DNA from: Tannerella sp.
GTDB taxonomy: Bacteria; Bacteroidota; Bacteroidia; Bacteroidales; Tannerellaceae
DNA: 12,653 nt
Assembly (NCBI GenBank): GCA_031283915.1
Contig: JAITAY010000199.1
Span: forward strand, 1 to 12,653
Direction: 5' to 3'
Shown: positions 6,367 to 11,497 of the stretch, piece after piece
Position numbering within the stretch: position 1 is the first letter of the stretch
Layout: every line of letters starts with the position of its first letter
The notes under the pieces: generated by a model
Told to the model about the DNA's origin: nothing
The model's input: only the letters and a program-made list of their open reading frames with translations
Database searches by the model: none
Position numbers and translations under genes: made by a program

Positions 6367-6815
6367 GTGAGCAAGGATTTGATGAAGTCATCCACTATGC
6401 GCGCCACTTCCACGGCCTTTTCCGGACTCACGGGGCGTAACCAGTTCAGCAGTCTTTTCCCTACCTCGACCACGTCCGCGATACTTGCGTCGTTTTCGAG
6501 CGTCTTGATGGCATTGGTCAGCTTGCTGATCGTGTCGGCCTCTTTGGTGTCGGCAAACCGTTTTCCCTCCTCGCGCGACAGGATGGCCGTGTTCAATTCG
6601 TCGAGTTGCATGTACAGACGGCTCAACTGTGTTTCGCGCGTAATCAGTAGCGAATGCTTCAGCTTTTGCCAGCCGCCCTCCTTTATCCACTTGTTAATGG
6701 TCACGGCCGACATGCCCGTTTTCTCTGCTATTTCCCTTTGAAGGCAGTTTTCACGTGTATAGAGCAATTTTGCCCATTCCTTTTTCTGTCCTCTTGTTTT
6801 TTTTGATTCCGGCAT
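6363..6815 (-). CDS. Terminase small subunit-like HTH protein
   Basis: The product is 150 residues. It opens with a Lys-rich tail and then a helix-turn-helix at ~24-45 (CLQREIAEKTGMSAVTINKWI), as in phage small terminases that recognise the packaging start and hand DNA to the large subunit. Residues ~55-100 form a helical, coiled-coil-like region (RLYMQLDELNTAIL ... ISKLTNAIKTLE) suited to ring assembly, and the C-terminus (AVEVARIVDDFIKSLL) probably contacts the large terminase. It is the first gene of the leftward operon. Its ATG is only about 10 bases from the predicted transcription start, so the mRNA has almost no leader. It ends in an ATGA overlap with the large terminase. The symmetric operator upstream could also be its binding (pac) site. 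Confidence 0.85.
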   Translation of the reverse strand: MPESKKTRGQKKEWAKLLYTRENCLQREIAEKTGMSAVTINKWIKEGGWQKLKHSLLITRETQLSRLYMQLDELNTAILSREEGKRFADTKEADTISKLTNAIKTLENDASIADVVEVGKRLLNWLRPVSPEKAVEVARIVDDFIKSLLT

Positions 6816-6831
6816 ATACGAAAAGTTTTCC

Positions 6832-6840
6832 GCAAAACTA
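6832..6840 (-). promoter_or_regulatory. Leftward late promoter, -7 box (TAGTTTTGC)
   Basis: On the minus strand TAGTTTTGC matches TAnnTTTGC exactly. Twenty-one bases upstream lies a T-rich TTTTTC in place of a consensus -33 TTTG, which falls at the edge of the operator repeat. Transcription would begin near 6825, about 10 bases before the small terminase ATG. The weak -33 next to an operator suggests activation by a bound protein. Confidence 0.55.
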
Positions 6841-6862
6841 CCCTGCCGGGGGCAAAAAAATG

Positions 6863-6914
6863 AAAAATCAGTGTCACCGTGGCACAGATCAGTGTCACGG
6901 TGGCACTGATTTTT
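6863..6914. promoter_or_regulatory. Symmetric tandem-dyad operator between divergent late operons
   Basis: This 52-bp inverted repeat has 23-bp arms (6863-6885 and 6892-6914) that match except for two positions, both G-T wobbles if transcribed. Inside it, CAGTGTCACCGTGGCAC (6869-6885) and CAGTGTCACGGTGGCAC (6890-6906) are direct repeats 21 bp apart, two helical turns. Each is itself a dyad of the form GTGnCACnGTGnCAC. No T run long enough for a terminator in coding context exists, and it lies at the divergent start, so a protein-binding site is the best reading. Confidence 0.75.
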
Positions 6915-6944
6915 GGAAAACGCGCCGGTTCACGTGACTTTTAC
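6912..6944 (+). promoter_or_regulatory. Possible rightward late promoter
   Basis: TTTG at 6912-6915 is followed after 20 bases by GACTTTTA (6936-6943), a poor match to the -7 consensus TAnnTTTG. Its distance from the operator centre (about 51 bp) mirrors that of the leftward box, which is the main argument for it. Transcription would start near 6950, ahead of the ATG at 6968. Confidence 0.35.
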
Positions 6945-6967
6945 AGCGTTTTTTAACGACAAAAAAA

Positions 6968-7954
6968 ATGGCGAAAGCGAAGACATTTGTATTGCACGAC
7001 GAATCGGTGAACACATACGGGTTCCGGATGCTGACCAGCGGGGCGGACTTGACGGAGTTCCGGAAGAATCCGGTCATGCTGCTTGACCACAACGACTGGA
7101 ACCTCCCCATCGGTCGCTGGGACAATATCCGCGTCGAAAACGGTAAGATCCTGGCCGATGCGGTGTTCGACATGAGGGATGCGCGTGCGAAGCAGGTAGC
7201 CGGCAAGGTCGAAGACGGGTTCCTGCGCGCGGCGTCGATCGGCGCGTGGCCACCGGAGGAGGTGTCGGATGACATCCTGTTACGCTACCCCGGTCAGACG
7301 GGTGTAACGGTAACACGCTGGCGGGTACGCGAGGCGTCGATCGTCTCCATTGGCGCGAACCACAATGCGCTGGCCTTCTATGACGTCGCCGGCGGGGTAA
7401 TCGACCTGAACGACAAAACGAATATCATCAAACTGTTTGACAAACATTATATTAATAATTCGGAAAGTATGAAATTTTTACTTGGACTTTTAGGACTTGC
7501 GGACAATGCATCGGACAATGATGCGCTGTCTGCTGTCCGCACACTGGTTGCCGACCGTGACCGGTTGAAAGCGGAGAACGTGACGCTCAAGGACAGCATT
7601 GACCGGGTCAATGCAGAACGTCAGCAGGCACGGAAGACGGAAGCCGCCACCCTTGTGGAAGCGGCAGTGAGGGACGGACGGATCGACGCGAAGGCAAAGG
7701 ATTCGTATCTGAAACTGTTCGACAGTGATTTTGACAGCGCAAAGGCTGTACTGGAAGCCATTCCGGTACGTCGGTCGGTGTCGAAACAGATTGAGGCTGC
7801 CGCGGGTACAACTGTCGTCGGACTGGCGGATTTGCAAAACAAGACATGGGACGAATTAGACCGGGCGGAGAAACTGACGCTGTTGAAGGACGGCTATCCG
7901 GACGTGTACCGGACGAAGTTCAAAGAGCGGTTCGGAATCGAACCCAAAATGTAA
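6968..7954 (+). CDS. Prohead protease fused to scaffold domain
   Basis: The product is 328 residues. Residues ~1-135 look like an HK97-type (S78) prohead protease: NPVMLLDHN with H41 as likely catalytic His, PIGRW, then VEDGFLRAASIGAW with S90 as likely nucleophile, and REASIVSIGANHNA with E112. These enzymes cut the scaffold and capsid N-termini during head maturation. Residues ~168-328 are helical and charged (TLVADRDRLKAENVTLKDSIDRVNAERQQARK at ~188-220, read in parts, is coiled-coil-like) and match a scaffold; they end in a short folded tail (ELDRAEKLTLLKDGYPDVYRTKFKERFG). A Met at 168 after an AT-rich stretch may start the scaffold separately. This is the first gene of the rightward operon, 20 bases before the capsid gene. 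The start follows an A8 run typical of this phylum. Confidence 0.85.
   Translation: MAKAKTFVLHDESVNTYGFRMLTSGADLTEFRKNPVMLLDHNDWNLPIGRWDNIRVENGKILADAVFDMRDARAKQVAGKVEDGFLRAASIGAWPPEEVSDDILLRYPGQTGVTVTRWRVREASIVSIGANHNALAFYDVAGGVIDLNDKTNIIKLFDKHYINNSESMKFLLGLLGLADNASDNDALSAVRTLVADRDRLKAENVTLKDSIDRVNAERQQARKTEAATLVEAAVRDGRIDAKAKDSYLKLFDSDFDSAKAVLEAIPVRRSVSKQIEAAAGTTVVGLADLQNKTWDELDRAEKLTLLKDGYPDVYRTKFKERFGIEPKM
7469..7954 (+). CDS. Nested scaffold protein from an internal in-frame start
   Basis: This is an in-frame product of 161 residues beginning MKFLLGLLGLADN inside the protease gene. The DNA just before it (7437-7468) drops sharply in GC and ends GGAAAGT before the ATG, like a start region. 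Coding meaning also changes here, from the protease linker to a coiled-coil scaffold. Nested protease/scaffold pairs made this way are known in Mu (I/Z) and lambda (C/Nu3). The internal start is inferred from sequence context only. Confidence 0.45.
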   Translation: MKFLLGLLGLADNASDNDALSAVRTLVADRDRLKAENVTLKDSIDRVNAERQQARKTEAATLVEAAVRDGRIDAKAKDSYLKLFDSDFDSAKAVLEAIPVRRSVSKQIEAAAGTTVVGLADLQNKTWDELDRAEKLTLLKDGYPDVYRTKFKERFGIEPKM

Positions 7955-7974
7955 AATCAAAAAAACAATCATTT

Positions 7975-9048
7975 ATGGAGAAAAGACATTATTTTAAAAA
8001 GGGAGTGACAGCGTTGCTGTTCAACGTGTGCGTGTGCCTCGCCGTAGCAACCGTAACGGGCTTTAATGCCTATGCGGTGGCCGGCGGTGGGGCGGTACTG
8101 AATCTGCTGAACCGGGGTATTCCCGGCGGTGCAGCAGGCATGGCGATACAGAAGGAGCTATGGATGAACAGCATCGTCGAGGGGCTGTTCGCAGACAACA
8201 CTTTTTTGGCGAAGGCCTATTCCGCCGACATGTTCGTTAATGCCGGCAAGACGGTACATATCCCCAATGCCGGCAGTCCATCCGGGGTGGCAAAAAACCG
8301 GACGTCCAAACCGGCGACGGCGAGCGCCCGTACAGACAGCGAATTGACATTCAATCTCGACGAATTTACCACCGACCCGATCTATATACCGAATGCGGAT
8401 ACGGTCGAACTGTCGTATAACAAGCGCGAATCGGTGTTAAAGACGGACAAGGCGGCCTTGCAGGAGGCCGTTGCCAACGCCTTCCTTTACTACTGGGCGC
8501 CGGCCTCTCCGCTGATTGCGACCGTCGGCGCTACGGAGGATACGGCCTATCTGCCCTCGGCGACCGGCGCCAGGCATAATCTCACCAAAAAAGCGTTTCT
8601 GGACGCCATGACGAAGTTCAACGGTGACAACATCCCGCAAGAGGGCAGGTACGTCCTGTTGGATGCGGTGATGTATTCGCAACTGCTGGCCGACCTGACG
8701 GCTAACGAATCGCAGGCCTTCCACGCAGGAATAGACGTGAAGAACGGTGTTGTGGGCAAACTGTATACGTTCAACATCATGGTACGTTCGCAGGCCTTGC
8801 GTTATACGTCGGCGGGTACCGCCAAGGAATGGACGGCGGCGGGCGCGGCCACGGACTGCGCGGGTGCGCTGGCATGGCACGTGGACAGCGTCTGCCGTGC
8901 GCTGGGCGAGGTGAAGGCCTTCGAGAATGAAGGCGACCCGCAGTGGTATGGCGACATCTATTCGTTCCTGGTACGTTGCGGAGGCGCGAAAATGCGCTCC
9001 GACGGCAAGGGACTTTTGGCTATCGTGCAGGGAACTCCGGCAGGTTAA
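7975..9048 (+). CDS. Major capsid protein
   Basis: The product is 357 residues from the ATG at 7975. The frame is open upstream, but that part overlaps the protease gene and reads as shadow. Recognisable segments of the Bacteroidetes Mu-like capsid family are FADNTFLAKAYSADMFVNAGKTVHIPNAG (~75-103, read in parts), LDEFTTDPIYIPNADTVELSYNKRESVLKTDKAALQEAVAN (~126-166, in parts) and the C-terminal ENEGDPQWYGDIYSFLVRCGGAKMRSDGKGLLAIVQG. An HK97-like fold is expected. Unusually, residues ~1-37 read like a signal peptide: a basic start (EKRHYFKKG), a hydrophobic stretch (~11-29) and small residues AYAVAGGG. In a cytoplasmic shell protein this more likely is a scaffold-like arm removed by the protease. 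It lies 20 bases behind the protease gene and 147 bases before the lysis block. Confidence 0.88.
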   Translation: MEKRHYFKKGVTALLFNVCVCLAVATVTGFNAYAVAGGGAVLNLLNRGIPGGAAGMAIQKELWMNSIVEGLFADNTFLAKAYSADMFVNAGKTVHIPNAGSPSGVAKNRTSKPATASARTDSELTFNLDEFTTDPIYIPNADTVELSYNKRESVLKTDKAALQEAVANAFLYYWAPASPLIATVGATEDTAYLPSATGARHNLTKKAFLDAMTKFNGDNIPQEGRYVLLDAVMYSQLLADLTANESQAFHAGIDVKNGVVGKLYTFNIMVRSQALRYTSAGTAKEWTAAGAATDCAGALAWHVDSVCRALGEVKAFENEGDPQWYGDIYSFLVRCGGAKMRSDGKGLLAIVQGTPAG

Positions 9049-9127
9049 TTGATTGATGGTTGAATATTCATTCGATTAAAGGTTATTTACTATTTAATAC
9101 CCGGTTCTTTTTCCACCGCGCTCCAAT

Positions 9128-9145
9128 CCCCCGCTCCGGCGGGGG
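9128..9145. other. GC-rich hairpin in the gap between capsid and lysis genes
   Basis: CCCCCGC (9128-9134) pairs with GCGGGGG (9139-9145) around the loop TCCG; GCGGGG at 9147-9152 offers an alternative partner. No T run follows, so this is not a standard terminator. The 147-base gap 9049-9195 also holds an AT-rich stretch (9049-9105) but no recognisable promoter or gene. The hairpin could stabilise the 3' end of capsid mRNA or damp read-through. Confidence 0.45.
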
Positions 9146-9195
9146 TGCGGGGCATTCCGGGGAAAAAGACCGAAATTCACCACAGCGATAACGAT

Positions 9196-9612
9196 ATGGG
9201 GACAAGAGGTCTGAACAACAACAATCCGCTAAACATCATAAAGAACGGCGACAAGTTCGCCGGCGAGGTTGTTCCTTCGGCGGACAAACGGTTTAAACAG
9301 TTCAAGGATATGCCGCACGGGTATCGTGCGGGCTTCGTCATCCTGGGGACATATCTGACGAAACACAAACGGAACACCATTGACAAAATCATACACGCCT
9401 GGGCGCCGCCGGTAGAGAACGACACGACCGGTTACGCCGGGATGGTAGAACGTTGGTCGGGTGTACCCAAAGACAGGGTATTGACGCTGCACAGCGGCGA
9501 GGATTATATCCGGATCGTTGCGGCGATGTCGCGTGTAGAGAATGGCCTTCCGGCAGTGATGACAGACGTGGAGGCGGGGTTTGCACTTCAAAGTAAAATG
9601 AAAGCAAAATGA
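9196..9612 (+). CDS. Peptidoglycan-degrading-type phage protein ('structural protein P5' family)
   Basis: The product is 138 residues from ATG 9196; the upstream in-frame GTG at 9145 lies inside the GC-rich hairpin and was not used. It starts MGTRGLNNNNPLNIIKNG, the hallmark opening of a Bacteroidetes phage family often labelled structural protein P5. FKQFKDMPHGYRAGFVIL at ~35-52, NTIDKIIHAWAPPVENDTTGYAGMV (in parts, ~61-85) and VAAMSRVENG near ~114-123 complete the pattern. The family looks lysozyme-like or transglycosylase-like and is thought to cut the wall during lysis or entry; the exact bond is not shown here. No signal peptide is visible, so it would need a holin or virion delivery. 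It is followed by an ATGA overlap with the next gene. Confidence 0.7.
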   Translation: MGTRGLNNNNPLNIIKNGDKFAGEVVPSADKRFKQFKDMPHGYRAGFVILGTYLTKHKRNTIDKIIHAWAPPVENDTTGYAGMVERWSGVPKDRVLTLHSGEDYIRIVAAMSRVENGLPAVMTDVEAGFALQSKMKAK

Positions 9613-10022
9613 TGGAGAATATATTCGAAGTGATACAATGGGTACTTGTCGGAATAATCACCCCGGTAGCGGGCTGGCTTGTGTCCGGCCGATTGCGGGA
9701 AACCCGCACAAGAAAGGAGGTGCACGACACGTACGAGAAAATGTATAACAGCGTAAGTAACAGTCTAATAAAATTGCAGAATGAAAACGAACGACTTTTT
9801 GATGCGGTTCAAAACCTTGAGCGCGCCATTGCGAAAGCTCAGGTATGCCGCCTGTATGATAACTGTCCTGTTGTTATTGAGTTGCAAAAGCACGAAAACA
9901 GCCATGGGGTACAGTGCGGCAGAAGAGCGCGAGCAAATCGACAGTGTAAGCGTGAGGGTCGAACGCCTGACGAAGGAGCTGACCTTACCGTCGTCGAAAG
10001 CGACGCTGACGCTGTCGTTTGA
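9609..10022 (+). CDS. Lysis-block membrane protein with one N-terminal TM segment
   Basis: The product is 137 residues. It has one hydrophobic segment at ~9-26 (IQWVLVGIITPVAGWLVSG), then a charged coiled-coil-like region (~29-75, RLRETRTRKEVHDTYEKMYN ... LQNENERLFDAVQNLERAI) and the motif CRLYDNCPVVIELQ (~80-93) that I associate with this family in Bacteroidetes prophages. The start overlaps the upstream stop as ATGA. The last ~40 residues overlap the next gene in another frame and look unconstrained. It may be a holin-like or inner-membrane spanin-like partner; the single segment with long cytoplasmic or periplasmic coil fits either. Function is inferred from place among lysis genes. Confidence 0.65.
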   Translation: MMENIFEVIQWVLVGIITPVAGWLVSGRLRETRTRKEVHDTYEKMYNSVSNSLIKLQNENERLFDAVQNLERAIAKAQVCRLYDNCPVVIELQKHENSHGVQCGRRARANRQCKREGRTPDEGADLTVVESDADAVV

Positions 10023-10347
10023 CAGCCTTCGTGCCCTGCTGGTCGGTGCGGGATGGATGGAAAAAAATGGGCAGGCCACTGTCGCAGTCACAAGAACCGA
10101 AGGCGGCGTTACAGCATCGGCAAACTGCGACAGCCTGACTCTGCTTGTGGACGAACTGAAGACGGAAATATTCCATTTAAACGCCGAAAGAACGGCCTTT
10201 AAATCGGAACGGAACGAAGAGAAAATGAGGGAAGTAAACCGGCTCACGTCATGGCAGTCGTTTCAAATATGGACGGGGCGCATCTGCCTGGCGTTACTGG
10301 TTGTGGGATTGGGAATCAAAGGAATTAAACATTTTAAAACTATATAG
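9781..10347 (+). CDS. Lipoprotein with C-terminal TM segment, candidate u-spanin
   Basis: The product is 188 residues from ATG 9781 (an alternative ATG at 9802 gives a shorter signal). It has a lipoprotein signal: basic N-region, hydrophobic MITVLLLL and lipobox LLSC with lipid-bearing C35. Residues ~36-160 form a polar ectodomain with helices (~45-66 and ~120-150). A hydrophobic segment (~163-180, ICLALLVVGLGI) and a short basic tail (KGIKHFKTI) follow. An outer-membrane anchor plus an inner-membrane C-terminal segment in one chain is the topology of unimolecular spanins such as phage T1 gp11, which fuse the two membranes at lysis. The gene begins 242 bases inside the previous gene in another frame, an Rz/Rz1-like overlap. 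It ends three bases before the tail tube gene. The topology is visible; the role is inference. Confidence 0.72.
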   Translation: MKTNDFLMRFKTLSAPLRKLRYAACMITVLLLLSCKSTKTAMGYSAAEEREQIDSVSVRVERLTKELTLPSSKATLTLSFDSLRALLVGAGWMEKNGQATVAVTRTEGGVTASANCDSLTLLVDELKTEIFHLNAERTAFKSERNEEKMREVNRLTSWQSFQIWTGRICLALLVVGLGIKGIKHFKTI

Positions 10348-10349
10348 TT

Positions 10350-10841
10350 ATGAATTATCAGGTACAGATAAATGCCATTAAGCTGGGCGAGATAGCGGGC
10401 GACGGAGGCGTGGCTACGACGTTTGCCGCGCTGGGGGACACACGAAAGGATACGCTGACGTTCAATCCGACGGCTCCGACCTTTCAAAAAATCCTGGTCG
10501 AGGAACAGGATACGCCCATATTGAACGTAATGACGGAACCGGGCGGTCTTCAAATCACCTGGATGCTGACCGACTGGGATGCGACCATACTGACGGGGCT
10601 GTGGGGCGGCACGACAGTCAGCGGGCAATGGCAGGAACCGGCTATATTGCCCACGGTAGAACGTTCGTTACGCATTGAACCTCGCACAGGTAAGCCTTTC
10701 ATCTATCCGCGCTGTCAAATCACGGCGCAGATTCAGTATGATACCACCGGTAAGATCTTCCAGATAGCGGTCACGGCGGAAAAGCTTCAGCCGACCAAGT
10801 CCGGAACACCCGCGTTTATGTGGGGCGATCCGGTAACTTAA
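10350..10841 (+). CDS. Major tail tube protein
   Basis: The product is 163 residues, rich in beta-type sequence and Thr/Gly, with no membrane segment. It opens MNYQVQINAIKLGEIAGDGGVAT and contains LGDTRKDTLTFNPTAPTFQKILVEEQDTPILNV (in parts, ~28-60), TMLTDWDATILTGLWGG-like segment (~69-87) and a C-terminal TGKIFQIAVTAEKLQP (~134-149), the layout of the small tail tube proteins seen in Bacteroidetes phages. Tube subunits stack into the hollow tail channel. The gene starts three bases after the lysis lipoprotein stop and is followed by the chaperone-like genes and tape measure, the normal tail order. No sheath gene precedes it, so a non-contractile tail is suggested. Identification is by pattern and order. 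Confidence 0.75.
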   Translation: MNYQVQINAIKLGEIAGDGGVATTFAALGDTRKDTLTFNPTAPTFQKILVEEQDTPILNVMTEPGGLQITWMLTDWDATILTGLWGGTTVSGQWQEPAILPTVERSLRIEPRTGKPFIYPRCQITAQIQYDTTGKIFQIAVTAEKLQPTKSGTPAFMWGDPVT

Positions 10842-10850
10842 TGAATGCGT

Positions 10851-11294
10851 ATGGAAAGGAATCCGATTGAGGCGCAGGCGGCGAACACGATTCTTGACCG
10901 CGGCGTGCGCTACCGGCTGGGAGAGGACGATATAACCATTCGTCCTCTCCGGTTTGGAACGCTCATAATGATAGCGGGAATGGCAGCGGAAGCCGGCCTG
11001 ACGCAGCAAAAAATCGACGAGGGCGAGGGCAACCTGATGCAGTTCGTCGCCACGTACGCAGACTTGATGCTGCGATGCGTGGCGGTGGCCGAAATCAACA
11101 GCCGGGAGGAACTGACCGACGGACGAATCAGGGAGCGCGCCGACTTCTACCGCGACTGCCTGAACGCCTTTCAGATATACGAACTGTTTGTTCACGTGTT
11201 GAGCTTGAGTGGCGTACAGTCTTTTACGAATACTATCAGATTGCTTGTGACGATGAAGACGAAGCATCTGAGTCCGATGGAGCGGGGGAGTTAA
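10851..11294 (+). CDS. Tail assembly chaperone-like protein (first frame)
   Basis: The product is 147 residues from ATG 10851; an in-frame ATG two codons upstream (10845) is equally possible. It is mostly helical with segments ITIRPLRFGTLIMIAGMAAEAGL (in parts) and NLMQFVATYADLMLRCVAVAEINS, then RADFYRDCLNAFQIYELFVHVLSL. The position between tail tube and tape measure is that of the gpG-type chaperone that coats the tape measure before tube polymerisation. From about 11205 the frame loses protein-like character (SFTNTIRLLVTMKTKHLSPMERGS), while the -1 frame reads FYEYYQIACDDEDEASESDG. This suggests the true product shifts frame, as in G/GT pairs. The function call is by synteny. Confidence 0.65.
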   Translation: MERNPIEAQAANTILDRGVRYRLGEDDITIRPLRFGTLIMIAGMAAEAGLTQQKIDEGEGNLMQFVATYADLMLRCVAVAEINSREELTDGRIRERADFYRDCLNAFQIYELFVHVLSLSGVQSFTNTIRLLVTMKTKHLSPMERGS

Positions 11295-11299
11295 GAGGA

Positions 11300-11497
11300 A
11301 TGAATAGCCCCTGGGGAGTGCTTTGGATTTTGCAAAAGGAAACCGGATGGACGGACGATTACATCCTGTGGGGTGTGTCATGGGCGAACCTGCAGATGAA
11401 ACTGGCGGATGCCCCGCACTATGCGTATGGCCATACATCGGCCAAAAGGGTAGATGGAGACGAACTGGTAAGATTACTTGAACAGCAAAACAGATGA
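11300..11497 (+). CDS. Downstream tail chaperone frame (T-like), possibly made by frameshift
   Basis: A 65-residue product is visible from ATG 11300: MNSPWGVLWILQKETGWTDDYILWGVSWANLQMKLADAPHYAYG and a polar C-terminus, the recurrent SPWG...W...WGVSW...Q-ML-DAP pattern of this phage group. The same frame is open further upstream and looks truly coding from about 11200 (EWRTVFYEYYQIACDDEDEASESDGAG), which has no start codon of its own. The product is therefore probably the C-terminal part of a fusion with the previous gene through a -1 shift, giving a G-T-like chaperone. It ends in an ATGA overlap with the tape measure gene. Whether it is also made alone from 11300 is unknown. Confidence 0.6.
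   Translation: MNSPWGVLWILQKETGWTDDYILWGVSWANLQMKLADAPHYAYGHTSAKRVDGDELVRLLEQQNR

Noticed and set aside
6863..6914. Inverted repeat read as an intrinsic terminator or insertion-sequence end
   Set aside because: It sits between divergent gene starts with no convergent transcription to stop, has internal direct repeats spaced by 21 bp, and no transposase or target duplication is nearby.
7846..7974. Upstream extension of the capsid frame to an ATG at 7846
   Set aside because: It overlaps the protease gene in another frame by over 100 bases, and the capsid-like sequence begins only at 7975 after a proper spacer.
10668..11438. 256-codon open frame on the minus strand across tail tube and chaperone genes
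   Set aside because: Opposite to three co-oriented, tightly spaced tail genes; the product is His/Arg-rich with no recognisable pattern.
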